From: Planctomycetota bacterium
GTDB taxonomy: Bacteria > Planctomycetota > OFTM77
Direction: 5' to 3'
DNA length: 64,000 nucleotides
NCBI GenBank assembly: GCA_029260795.1
Contig: JAJDCO010000128.1
Coordinates: 62,001 to 126,000 of the forward strand
In this document: piece by piece, positions 1 through 8,121 of the stretch
How the letters are laid out: every line of letters starts with the position of its first letter
How positions within the stretch are numbered: the first letter of the stretch is position 1
The notes under the pieces: generated by a model
Seen by the model: the letters and a program-made list of their open reading frames with translations, nothing else
What the model was told of the DNA's origin: nothing
Databases searched by the model: none
Translations under genes and position numbers: made by a program

Positions 1-611
1 ACCCGCTCGCCGCGACCGCGCGCTCCGGCCAGGACGCCTTCGAGCCAGGCGAGCTGCCGGGCCGATGCGCCGCCGTTCCAGGTCTGGGCGTTCTTTGCTC
101 CGGTCTCGCGGAGCTCGGCCAGTCGCGTCTGGGCCTCTTCGACGCGCGGATGATCCGCCGGCCAACCGCCACTCAAGCTGACCTCGACCGAGTCGAGCAC
201 GACGAATCGCCAGCGCCCGACGCGGAAGTCGTAGTCGCCTGAGGTAAGCCCGAGTCGACGGAGCACCTCGGCGCGATCGCCGGCCGGATGAGGTCCGAAC
301 TCGTGATTGCCGACCACATGACGGAGCGGAAACCGCAGCGGCTGCCAGGCGGTGAGCACACGTCCGAGGTTGTCGTCTCCGGGCACGTCGATGAGATCCC
401 CGAGCTGGACGACGAAGTCGAGCTCGTGCCGATTGAGCTCCGTCACGCAGGACTCGAGGCGACCGAGCGACGTCCGATAGTGACGCGCTCCCGCGGTGTC
501 CTTGTCGGCGTACTGGACATCCGCGACGACACCGAACCGAAGCTCGGGCTCGTCCAGCGCTCCCAGCGAGAGCCCGATCCAGCAGGCGATCCACAACATG
601 ATCCGCTCCAT
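1..611 (-). CDS. Calcineurin-like metallophosphoesterase, 3' end cut by window edge
   Basis: The frame is open from the ATG at 611 to the left edge, giving about 203 residues with no stop. It starts with a short hydrophobic leader (MLWIACWIGLSLGA) suggesting export. Next come DVQYAD, then GDLID and GNHE, which are the metal-ligand blocks I, II and III of the calcineurin-like phosphoesterase fold; the C-terminal His motifs lie outside the window. A gagg stretch precedes the ATG, and a second in-frame ATG follows four codons later. It is divergent from the kinase gene at 999. Known family: dinuclear-metal phosphoesterases acting on phosphomono- or diesters. Planctomycete exported members resemble alkaline phosphatase D or ADP-ribose/CDP-alcohol phosphatases, but the substrate cannot be told from this part. 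Confidence 0.85.
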   Translation of the reverse strand, partial: MERIMLWIACWIGLSLGALDEPELRFGVVADVQYADKDTAGARHYRTSLGRLESCVTELNRHELDFVVQLGDLIDVPGDDNLGRVLTAWQPLRFPLRHVVGNHEFGPHPAGDRAEVLRRLGLTSGDYDFRVGRWRFVVLDSVEVSLSGGWPADHPRVEEAQTRLAELRETGAKNAQTWNGGASARQLAWLEGVLAGARGRGER

Positions 612-998
612 GACCTCGACGTTGGATCCTCGACAGACAGGCCATCTTCCTCGCTGAGCTCGGGACTGACAACGACCGGCCCCCGACACGATCGAGAAAC
701 TCTTCCAGAATCCGTGCAACGCACACGACGGGCTTCTCGCTCACTGGGGCGAGGCCTCCTCGGCATCCCGATCTGTCCCATCCGGCGTTCAGCTCGGGAG
801 CGAGTCGACCCATTCGGGAGGTGCTCCACCCATCGAGCGTCCAATCGGGCCAAACCCAGCTTCATCATGACGTTGGAAGCCGGCAGGAGTTGCGATAAGG
901 TGGAGGGCCCTGCCCGCCGTCGGCGAGCCCTGCCTCCGGCCGAGATCGGCTCGGCTGAACACTCCTTTCCCGTTCCCGCACATGAAGTCGCGACTGCC
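612..998. promoter_or_regulatory. Divergent intergenic region
   Basis: This 387-base spacer separates the leftward phosphoesterase from the rightward kinase and must hold both promoters. An open frame continues from the kinase upstream through it, but its composition (Arg, Ser and Pro rich, no domain) does not look coding. An alternative kinase ATG lies at 867. I see no clear -35/-10 pair or inverted repeat. Confidence 0.4.
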
Positions 999-3900
999 AT
1001 GAGCCCGAAAGACGATCGACCCGAGCCTCGCGAGGAAGAGCAGACCCATTTGGACGCGTCGAGCGACGAGTCGCTCGACCAAACGCTCCGCCTCGACGGC
1101 TCCGATCCGAGCCAGGTGCCGGCGGCTCCCGTGCCGAGCCCGTCGCCCGAATCCTCGAGCGAGGACGTCGACGACGAGATGGAACGGACGCTGATCGAAG
1201 GTGGCGGGGCGAGTGCCTCCGACGGCGAGCTCGAAGCCGCGACGCGCCTCGAACAGACGGTTCCTCATGAGCGGAGCGAGGATGAAGACGAGGCGGCAAC
1301 TCTCGCCGAGAAGCCGTCAGACGACGGCGCCGAGGACGGCGAGGACGCGACTCTGATCGAAGGTCGCGCCGCCGACGCGTTCGACACGAATCTCGAGCGC
1401 GCGACGAATGTCGACCGCGATCTCGACACGGGCGAGACCGAGCGAGGGACGGTCGTCGGCGATGCGACGGCGGCCACGGTGCCGGGGCAGACCGCTCGTC
1501 GCCGACACCGCGACGAAGATCTGGTGGGAACGACGCTCGGTGGCTGCGAGCTGTCCTCGCTACTCGGCAAGGGAGCGATGGGTGCCGTCTACAAGGCGGA
1601 GCAGCTCAGCTTGCAGCGTACGGTCGCGGTGAAGACGATTCGACCGGAGTACTGCGAGGAGGAGAACTTCCTCAAGCGCTTCCGGCAGGAAGCGTTGGTG
1701 GTCGGTCGCTTCAACACGCCGTATGTCGTGCAGATCTACGACGTCGGGCTGGAGGAAGGCTTCCACTACATCCTGATGGAGTACGTGGCGGCCGGTAGCT
1801 TGCTCGATCGGCTGAAGCGTCTTCCCGATAACCGCCTCGACGTCCCGTCGGCGCTCCGTTGGATTCGGCAGACGGCCGAAGGCCTGCTCGAGGCCGAGCG
1901 CCTCAGTGTCGTCCATCGCGACATCAAGCCCGCCAACCTCCTGATCGACGACAACGATCGCGTCAAGATCGCCGACTTCGGCGTCGCCAAGAGCCTCGAG
2001 TCCAGCATCGAGCTGACGCAGAGCGACGGCATCCTCGGGACGCCGCTCTACATGAGCCCTGAGCAATGCGAGGGCAAGGCGCTCGATAGCCGCAGCGATC
2101 AGTACTCGGTGGGCGCGACCTTCTACCAGGCCTTGACCGGGAAGCCGCCTTTCCAGGCCGAGTCGGTCTACGCGATCCTGCAGCAGAAGACGACGGTCGA
2201 CTTCTTGAGCCCGCGCGCGGCGCTCGATCTCGACACCGAGGACGTGCCCGAGCCGCTCAATGCCGTCATCGAGCGAATGACGCAGAAGGACCCCGATCTG
2301 CGTTACGCCACGTTCCAAGATCTGATCGACGACCTCGACGCGATCGAGCAAGGGCTGGCACCGACACCCGTCCCGCGCCGGCGCTCCGAGAAGAGCTCGG
2401 CCGGCGTGCTGACCGCGATCGTGGCCATCATCGTGCTCGGTGTCGCCGGCTACTTCATCTACACCGAGGTCATCGCACCGGGTCAGGAAGACCCGAAAAC
2501 GGGTGACCTCCGAAAGGCGGACGTCGGCATCCCGACGATCAAGACGGGCGACGACAAAGTCATCACGGAGCCCGAGCCCCGGCGACCGGATCCCGGTACC
2601 GGTCGGCCTCCGAGCGCCCCGTTCGATTGGGGCAGCTTCGCCAGCAAGGTCACGGCCTACACGGAGGAGTTCGCGACCCGAGGCCCCAGCAGCACGCTCG
2701 AGCAGGATGCGACCGAGCTCCGCTCGACGCAGATCGACCAAACGGCACCCGCCTCGGCCACGACGGCAAAGGCGCAGCTCGACCTCCTTCTCGACTCGAT
2801 CGGAACCGCCAACCAGCTCCGGACCGCCGAGATCCTGAACGCGACCAGCCCGCTACGACAGCAGGCGCTGCAGTTTCCTTTCGCCGGCCTGTCCGACTAT
2901 TGGCGGAAGGTCAGCCAACCGTTCGAGAATCTGCGCGCCGAGGAGGCGCCGTGGCTCGGCAAGTGGATCGACGACAGTCTGAACCGCGAGCGCGGCCGCT
3001 TGCTCACGGATCTCGGGGGCGCACTGGAAAAAGAGCGCGTCTCGCTGCTCGAGAAGAAGAGCCAGTTCGAGGGCTGGAGCCTCGACGTCGATGCCTGGGA
3101 ATCGTCCCTCGACATCTGGGACCAATCCCAAACGACCCTCGCCGCCTTCATGGGCGAGACCGAGACGACCCTCGCCATCGAGCCGGCCGCGGACGCCGTG
3201 AACTCGTGGCGGACGGGCATCACGGTGCGTCGCACGATCCTGGCGGCGATCGCCGACTTCGAGAGCGGCCTCGAGAAGCTCGAGACACGCGCCGACCAGA
3301 ATCTCGCATCGCGCGACGTGCTCTGGCCGAGCGCTCAAGAGCTCGAAGAGCTGGCCGCCCGCGCCAGCACCCTCCGCGGCACGCTCCAAGCCGCTCCTCT
3401 CGCCGATGCGCAGCTCCCCGACTCCGTGTTCGCGACCTCGCAGCGCCTGACGCGGCTGACCGAGATCGAGACGACGGCGCTCACTTGGAGCACGCGACGA
3501 GAGCTCGTGAGCAAGGCGCTCGAGGCGCTCGCTCGCCGAGACGTGCGCGCCGCGACTGAGAGCCTCCGTCGCCCCGAGCTCGCCTCCATGCGCGACAAGG
3601 ACCCGATCGCGGGACTCCTGTCGTCGCAGGCCGCGATCGCCGAAGGCTTCGACGCCTTGATCCAGCGCCTCGATCTCGAGACTTGCCAGAAGCGCTTCGA
3701 AGTAGCGCGCCGCGACTTGTCGGCGAGCGCCGAGGTCTTCGAGCAGGCCGACGACGAGTCGTTCGCCACCCTCGCCCGCCAGGCCGAGAGATACCCGGCG
3801 CGCTGCACCGAGCGGCTCGAGGCTCTGCAGGCCGCGACCCGCAACATGGCGAAGTGCCAGGGCGGCACGGCCAAGCCCGATGGGGAGTCGGTCGCGGTCG

Positions 3901-4559
3901 CGCCCTTCTTCGTCGATCGTCACGAGGTGTCCGTCGAGCGCTACGAGGCCTTCATGAAATGGCTCGCCGAGAACCGGGACAAGGGGCTCGTGCTGTTCGA
4001 CGGCAACGAGGAGCGCTGGAGTGATGCGATCAAGGGGCCGGATTACTTGACGAAGAGCCCGGAACCTTATCCTCAGGGACCGATCCAGTTTGTCACCTAC
4101 TTCGAGTCCGTGGCCTTCACGCGCCACGAAGAGAAGAGCCTGCCTCGGCTCGCCGAGTGGTGGGTCGCGGCCAAGGGCTCGGTCGAGAGTGGCATCCGCC
4201 GATTCGCCTGGGATCCGAACCCGGACGCCCGCGGCTTGCCCCGCGACGACGCGGTCTTCTCCTATAACGCCGATCAGCCCATGTCGGTCGATCGGGGTGA
4301 GCAAGCCGCCGGCTTCAAGAACGGGCCGAGCGTGCATCACCTGGCGGGCAATGTGGCCGAGTGGCTCCTCGACGACGGCAATGGCCGGGAAGCCGAGCTG
4401 GCCGGCGGTGCCTACAGTGATCGTGCAAGCCGCGAAAGCCGGTTCGCGGGTGAGGATCGCTACCGCGAGGTCAAGCGCGAGCGTCTTTCGAAGTACGGCC
4501 TTCGAGGCGTGCTTCGGCCGGCAGAGTTCTTCGGCGAGCTGGCCCCGAAGTCGGACTGA
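999..4559 (+). CDS. Membrane Ser/Thr protein kinase with C-terminal formylglycine-generating-enzyme-like (SUMF1) domain
   Basis: 1186 residues from the ATG at 999; the frame is open further upstream, so the start is uncertain. Residues 1-185 are acidic and disordered, with repeated Thr motifs (QTLRLDG, RTLIEGG, ATLIEG, GTVVGD). A Hanks kinase domain follows: glycine loop GKGAMG near 190, AVKTI lysine near 213, HRDIKPAN near 305, DFG near 325 and SPEQ near 354. A single membrane helix is near 468-490. A long helical region runs to about 945, then a FGE-sulfatase/SUMF1 fold (FVDRHEVSVERYEAF, LAGNVAEWL, YGLRGV) to the end. Known: such kinases sense outside signals through the extracytoplasmic part and phosphorylate cytoplasmic proteins. 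The SUMF1 domain is likely a binding module rather than an active FGly enzyme (inference). Convergent with the lipoprotein operon. Confidence 0.93.
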   Translation: MSPKDDRPEPREEEQTHLDASSDESLDQTLRLDGSDPSQVPAAPVPSPSPESSSEDVDDEMERTLIEGGGASASDGELEAATRLEQTVPHERSEDEDEAATLAEKPSDDGAEDGEDATLIEGRAADAFDTNLERATNVDRDLDTGETERGTVVGDATAATVPGQTARRRHRDEDLVGTTLGGCELSSLLGKGAMGAVYKAEQLSLQRTVAVKTIRPEYCEEENFLKRFRQEALVVGRFNTPYVVQIYDVGLEEGFHYILMEYVAAGSLLDRLKRLPDNRLDVPSALRWIRQTAEGLLEAERLSVVHRDIKPANLLIDDNDRVKIADFGVAKSLESSIELTQSDGILGTPLYMSPEQCEGKALDSRSDQYSVGATFYQALTGKPPFQAESVYAILQQKTTVDFLSPRAALDLDTEDVPEPLNAVIERMTQKDPDLRYATFQDLIDDLDAIEQGLAPTPVPRRRSEKSSAGVLTAIVAIIVLGVAGYFIYTEVIAPGQEDPKTGDLRKADVGIPTIKTGDDKVITEPEPRRPDPGTGRPPSAPFDWGSFASKVTAYTEEFATRGPSSTLEQDATELRSTQIDQTAPASATTAKAQLDLLLDSIGTANQLRTAEILNATSPLRQQALQFPFAGLSDYWRKVSQPFENLRAEEAPWLGKWIDDSLNRERGRLLTDLGGALEKERVSLLEKKSQFEGWSLDVDAWESSLDIWDQSQTTLAAFMGETETTLAIEPAADAVNSWRTGITVRRTILAAIADFESGLEKLETRADQNLASRDVLWPSAQELEELAARASTLRGTLQAAPLADAQLPDSVFATSQRLTRLTEIETTALTWSTRRELVSKALEALARRDVRAATESLRRPELASMRDKDPIAGLLSSQAAIAEGFDALIQRLDLETCQKRFEVARRDLSASAEVFEQADDESFATLARQAERYPARCTERLEALQAATRNMAKCQGGTAKPDGESVAVAPFFVDRHEVSVERYEAFMKWLAENRDKGLVLFDGNEERWSDAIKGPDYLTKSPEPYPQGPIQFVTYFESVAFTRHEEKSLPRLAEWWVAAKGSVESGIRRFAWDPNPDARGLPRDDAVFSYNADQPMSVDRGEQAAGFKNGPSVHHLAGNVAEWLLDDGNGREAELAGGAYSDRASRESRFAGEDRYREVKRERLSKYGLRGVLRPAEFFGELAPKSD

Positions 4560-4578
4560 GCTCGCCGCCGCCGCGAGC

Positions 4579-4599
4579 GCCTTGCCGTCAGGGCAAGGC
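4579..4599. terminator. Stem-loop between convergent genes
   Basis: GCCTTGCC (4579-4586) pairs perfectly with GGCAAGGC (4592-4599) around a five-base loop. It lies 20 bases after the kinase stop and 33 bases after the end of the leftward lipoprotein operon. There is no T-run, so a bidirectional terminator role is inferred from stem strength and position. Confidence 0.55.
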
Positions 4600-4631
4600 G
4601 GCTCGGCGACGGGAAGGCGAGTGCGCGAGTC

Positions 4632-4994
4632 TCAGTTGCGCTCGACGATGAAGAGCTGGATCTTCGGATCGCGCTTGTCGATGTATCGTTCTTTCGGGAG
4701 ATACCGGACGTCGCCTTGCTCCCATGAGTTGGGAACGACCACGCCCTGATCGTCGACTTCGCAAGGCTTGACCATGAGCTTGTAGCTACTCTTCGTCTCG
4801 AAGCTCAGATCGAGGCGGACCGGCGTGAGCGCCGGATCATCCGTGTTGGGATGCAGTCGGTTGTCGACGAACACGACGCAGGGGACGGCCTCCTGACGTG
4901 TGTTCATTGCCTTCACTTCGAATGGCGGGTTCGGCGGTGCGCTGCACGAGACGGCGAGCATCGTCAGTGCGAGCAGGATCGAGGTTCTCATCAT
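4632..4994 (-). CDS. Small lipoprotein of unknown function
   Basis: 120 residues with a lipoprotein signal: hydrophobic ILLALTMLAVSC places the lipobox Cys at residue 17. The mature part (about 104 residues) carries no domain I recognise. It looks like a small beta-rich domain (FEVKAMNTRQEAVPCVVFVDN, YKLMVKPCEV) with two Cys residues that could form a disulfide. The start codons (ATGATG) overlap the stop of the upstream PEGA lipoprotein gene, so it is translationally coupled as the third gene of a three-lipoprotein operon. Its first half resembles the PEGA-type theme of its neighbours only loosely. Function unknown; a cell-envelope location is well supported. Confidence 0.8.
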   Translation of the reverse strand: MMRTSILLALTMLAVSCSAPPNPPFEVKAMNTRQEAVPCVVFVDNRLHPNTDDPALTPVRLDLSFETKSSYKLMVKPCEVDDQGVVVPNSWEQGDVRYLPKERYIDKRDPKIQLFIVERN

Positions 4995-5311
4995 TCCTCC
5001 GGGAGCGTAACGGGGGGCATCTTCTGCTGGTTGAGGACCTCACCGTAGGTGAACGTCTGGATCCGAGGCTTGCGGCCCTCCTTGACGAAGTGGACGAGGA
5101 CCTTGCCCTCGCCACCCGGACCGAAGTCGAGGGTGAAGGCGCGACCGTCGGCGGTGCCCTTCTCGATCCCGTTCACGTACACCGTGGCCCCGGGCGGATC
5201 GCTTTCGAACACGACCACGCGGGTGGCACTCTCGCAGCCGATGGCTACGAGCAGCGTCAAGAGGCCGGCGCACAGCGGCCAGCGGCTCGACGTCTTCGAC
5301 TGACTGGTCAA
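4991..5311 (-). CDS. PEGA-domain lipoprotein, TTG start
   Basis: 106 residues if translation starts at the TTG at 5311, which has AGGAG eight bases upstream; no ATG in the frame gives a sensible signal peptide. The leader WPLCAGLLTLLVAIGC ends in a lipobox with Cys26. The mature part is one PEGA-like domain: FESDPPGATVYVNGIEKG followed by a beta strand-rich stretch. Known: PEGA domains are small surface beta modules, often next to envelope kinases. Middle gene of the three-lipoprotein operon; its stop overlaps the start of the next gene, and the upstream lipoprotein ends 32 bases before. Start codon choice is the main uncertainty. Confidence 0.78.
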   Translation of the reverse strand: MTSQSKTSSRWPLCAGLLTLLVAIGCESATRVVVFESDPPGATVYVNGIEKGTADGRAFTLDFGPGGEGKVLVHFVKEGRKPRIQTFTYGEVLNQQKMPPVTLPEE

Positions 5312-5343
5312 GACCTGTCTCCTGTTTGGCAAGTGTCCTCGCG

Positions 5344-5640
5344 TCAGTTCGCCCCGTCGGGGCTCTTCTGAAGGACGAAGTAGAGCAGGGTTGGCGAGTC
5401 GAGCGACACGACGGCCCCGACGGGCTGGTAGCCGTCGAGCTCGAGTCGCACGGGCGCGTACTCGCGCTCGTTGAAGTCGACCAGCACTCGCCTGTCCGTC
5501 GTCCCCTTCAACGAGGAGTCGACGTAGATGTTGGCGCCGGGCGGATACGACGTGACCTGGAACATCTTCTGTCCCGTGCACGCGCCAACCAACAGGAGAG
5601 CGACTGCCAATCCCGTCCCTCGGACGATCATTCTGCGCAT
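5344..5640 (-). CDS. PEGA-domain lipoprotein
   Basis: 98 residues. Signal peptide with lipobox LVGAC (Cys21), then a single PEGA domain: VTSYPPGANIYVDSSLKGTT, matching the YPPGA-x-IYV-D-x-x-x-KG pattern of the neighbour. The family is a surface-exposed beta module of uncertain ligand. It is the first gene of the three-lipoprotein operon that converges on the SUMF1-tailed kinase. A gggagcgcagga stretch precedes the ATG. The two PEGA proteins are probably tandem-duplication products that have diverged. Confidence 0.82.
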   Translation of the reverse strand: MRRMIVRGTGLAVALLLVGACTGQKMFQVTSYPPGANIYVDSSLKGTTDRRVLVDFNEREYAPVRLELDGYQPVGAVVSLDSPTLLYFVLQKSPDGAN

Positions 5641-5915
5641 TCCTGCGCTCCCATCATTTGATTCTCGACCGGTCCGGTCCGCGCACGACCACCAGGTCGC
5701 CCAGTACGGCCGAAGTCCCCGTTCCGACGAGCCACGAATGATAACCGCGCCCCGGCTCGAATGGCAATCCGAACGACTCAGAGCCCGTCAATCTCCCGAC
5801 CGATGGGCATTCCAGACGCCCCGACTCCCTTCGAAGCTCCTGGGATTCTCCGTTTGGTTCCACCGCCGGCAGCGACCCGAGGGAAACACCGAACCCCCTT
5901 CCGGAGACCCCGCCC

Positions 5916-6749
5916 ATGACGTTCCCCGTCAGCATCGTCCTGCTCACCCTGAACGCTCTCCTCCCACTCACTCCGCACACCGACGGCCCGGAGGCCCAGC
6001 GCGACGACTCCCCCAGCCTCTCCTCGATCGTCACCGCCAGCGCCGAGCGCTTGGGTCGGACCATTCTCTTCGACCGCCGCGAGCTGGACCGGTTGCCCGT
6101 GGACCTCACGGGTCCCCTACCCGAGGATCTGGCGCGACTGGAGGTGACCTTCGAGACCTGCTTGGCGGCTCACGGCTGCGCGCTGCTCAGGCCGAGCGCG
6201 CCCGACGCTCCCTGGATCGTCCGCTCCACGCGCTCGATGCGACCCGAAGACCGTGCCCTCGCCCGCCTCGTCACGGTCGCCGAGCTCCGCCGGGACGACT
6301 CGCCGTGGCAGCGCCGACCCGCCTCCTGGATCGTCACGCCCATCGCCTTGCATCATCGCAACGCCATGGAGCTGATGAACGTGCTCGGGCGAGGCTTCGG
6401 GAGTCGGCCCGACGGCCTCTTGCCGCTGCCGGACGGTCGGACGCTCATCGCGACCGGGACCGCCAGGGCGGTTCTGAGCCTCCTCGATCTCCACGGCGCG
6501 ATCGATCGCGCCGACGAACCGCAAGGACCCGCGACGATCGTGCGGCTGCCTCTCAAGTCCATCACCGCCGTCGAAGCCAGTCAGCACCTTCAGCGATATC
6601 TGAGTGGCCGTCTGGCGATGGCCGGCCCCGGAGCGCGTGCCCACCGACCCACGGTCTATCCGCTCCCCCAGTCGAGTGCTCTCGTCGTCGAGGCGCCCGT
6701 CGGTGAGCTCGAAGCAGTCCGCGCCTTCGTTCGAGCTCTCGACCAGTGA
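5916..6749 (+). CDS. Exported secretin-N-domain-like protein
   Basis: 277 residues with a signal peptide (FPVSIVLLTLNALLPLTP). The body has two segments like the periplasmic N0 and N1/N2 domains of type II secretins: an early SIVTASAERLGRTILFD (N0 style), then TPIALHHRNAMELMNVLGRGFG...LPDGRTLIATGTARAV and a second copy VRLPLKSITAVEASQHLQRYLSG...SSALVVEAPVGELEAVRAFV. The last two share the pattern of secretin N domains (residues then NxLIVxG/DxxxxxVRxxI). No C-terminal pore domain is present, so this cannot be a channel by itself. It lies 240 bases upstream of three pseudopilin genes on the same strand. Inference: accessory periplasmic subunit that docks to the secretin at 23731 or to pseudopilins. 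Confidence 0.7.
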   Translation: MTFPVSIVLLTLNALLPLTPHTDGPEAQRDDSPSLSSIVTASAERLGRTILFDRRELDRLPVDLTGPLPEDLARLEVTFETCLAAHGCALLRPSAPDAPWIVRSTRSMRPEDRALARLVTVAELRRDDSPWQRRPASWIVTPIALHHRNAMELMNVLGRGFGSRPDGLLPLPDGRTLIATGTARAVLSLLDLHGAIDRADEPQGPATIVRLPLKSITAVEASQHLQRYLSGRLAMAGPGARAHRPTVYPLPQSSALVVEAPVGELEAVRAFVRALDQ

Positions 6750-6989
6750 CGAGTCGAGGGGCCGATCGGCCGGACACCTTCAACATCTGAAAAGGCGTCC
6801 CGCCTCCCTTCAACGCCCGCGTCCGCCCATCCGTCGTGCCATGCGAGGCCTCCTCCACCCGCCGTCACCGCGATGCCCCAAAATACTAAATAACAATGAC
6901 TTATACCCAGCAATGAGGGCTCAAGAGGCGAGGCAGCGGCGTCGATAGTCCCCACGAGACGGCAAGGCCCGAACCCCAAGGATGATTCC

Positions 6990-7580
6990 ATGCGCGCACA
7001 CTCATTGATCCGAGCCGGACGCCGGCGTCGCTCCGAAACCGGAACGTCCGCGGTCGAGGTCTTGATGGCGATCAGCACCTTTGCGATCGCCTTCCTGACC
7101 CTGGCCGCGATGACGGCGACGGCGCGCTCCCAGACCCAGATGAACTCGGAGCGGCGCATCGCGCTTCAAGCGGTGCAGTCCCAGCTCGAGACCCTGAAGA
7201 ACACGACGTTCGAGGCCATCTTCGCGATGTTCGACGATTCGACGCACAACGACGGCCCGGTCGCTCCCGGTGCGAACTTCGATGTCGTCGGGCTGACGCC
7301 GATCGACAGCGACCCCGACGGCCAATGTGGGCTCATCACGCTCCCGACTCGGCTACCGCCCCTCGACGGAGAAGGCAATCAGCCCCCGCCCTATCTTTGG
7401 GAGGGCTACGTGGATACTCGGCTCGGCATGCCCGCCGATCTGGATGGTGACGGAGTGGTCGACGACGATCCGAAAGACGACGGCTATCTTCACCTTCCGG
7501 TTCGGGTCGAGGTGCGTTGGAACGGGGCCGTCGGTGATCAACGGCTCCACGTCGCGACCTGGCTGACACCGAGGAGGTGA
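6990..7580 (+). CDS. Minor pseudopilin, GspI/PilV-like
   Basis: 196 residues. A basic leader (RAGRRRRSETG) is followed by a prepilin-type hydrophobic helix, with the predicted cleavage after Gly and Glu at position +5 (G-TSAVE-VLMAISTFAIAF). After the helix come MNSERRIALQAVQSQLETLK, typical of GspI/PilV proteins, and a globular part containing an Asp-rich loop (DLDGDGVVDDDPKDDG) that resembles a calcium-binding loop. It leads a three-gene run with only four bases before the next gene. Role: priming tip subunit of a type II secretion pseudopilus or type IV pilus. No prepilin peptidase gene is seen in the window. Confidence 0.82.
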   Translation: MRAHSLIRAGRRRRSETGTSAVEVLMAISTFAIAFLTLAAMTATARSQTQMNSERRIALQAVQSQLETLKNTTFEAIFAMFDDSTHNDGPVAPGANFDVVGLTPIDSDPDGQCGLITLPTRLPPLDGEGNQPPPYLWEGYVDTRLGMPADLDGDGVVDDDPKDDGYLHLPVRVEVRWNGAVGDQRLHVATWLTPRR

Positions 7581-7584
7581 ACCC

Positions 7585-8121
7585 ATGCGTCATCGCACAT
7601 CCGCACAGTCCGGGTTCATTCTGGCCGAGGTGATGACTGCCCTGGCGATTCTCTCGCTGGTCTTGTTGATGGCGACGGAGGGCTTCCTCGCCAGCTCCCG
7701 CAGCCAAACGATGCTGTCCCAGGAAGACCAGCTGGGTGAGCGGCTGCGTCGCATCGCCGATCGCTTGGGCAACCATCTTCGCTCGGCCGAGCTGCGCTCG
7801 TTGACGGGAGCCCCGGCGTCCCCCGATACCTCGACGATGATCAACTTCCGTCGCGTAACGAGCTTCGACAACCTCGGCGACCCCATCTTCGGGCCGGCAG
7901 AGCGCTTCTTTACCGAGACGTACGTGGACCCTCAAGGCGACAGCCACCTGCGTCTCATGTGGCAGAGCGGAATTCAGAAGACCGTCTGGGCACCGAATCT
8001 AGTGTCGGTCGGTTTCTCCCGGCTCGGCGGCGGGCTCGAGATCCGAATCGATGCCTCCGTCTCTACGAACGCCGACCCCATCCAAGCGACGAGGACCTTC
8101 CATGTGGCATTGCAAAACTGA
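7585..8121 (+). CDS. Minor pseudopilin, GspJ/PilW-like
   Basis: 178 residues with a clear prepilin leader: SG-FILAEVMTALAILSLVLLM, cleavage before Phe and Glu at +5. The remainder (about 150 residues) is a beta-rich domain of the GspJ/PilW size class. A ggaggtga ribosome site lies five bases before the ATG. It starts four bases after the previous pseudopilin and its 3' end overlaps the next gene by 20 bases, so translation is probably coupled. Assignment to J rather than H rests on gene order (I, J, K) and is an inference. Confidence 0.82.
   Translation: MRHRTSAQSGFILAEVMTALAILSLVLLMATEGFLASSRSQTMLSQEDQLGERLRRIADRLGNHLRSAELRSLTGAPASPDTSTMINFRRVTSFDNLGDPIFGPAERFFTETYVDPQGDSHLRLMWQSGIQKTVWAPNLVSVGFSRLGGGLEIRIDASVSTNADPIQATRTFHVALQN

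Noticed and set aside
288..998. Upstream extension of the kinase reading frame
   Set aside because: It would overlap the phosphoesterase gene and has no domain or ribosome site; the ATG at 999 gives the expected acidic kinase tail. The ATG at 867 cannot be fully excluded.
2853..4340. A 495-codon open frame antisense to the kinase
   Set aside because: The kinase reading is continuous through SUMF1 motifs; the antisense product has no recognisable fold.
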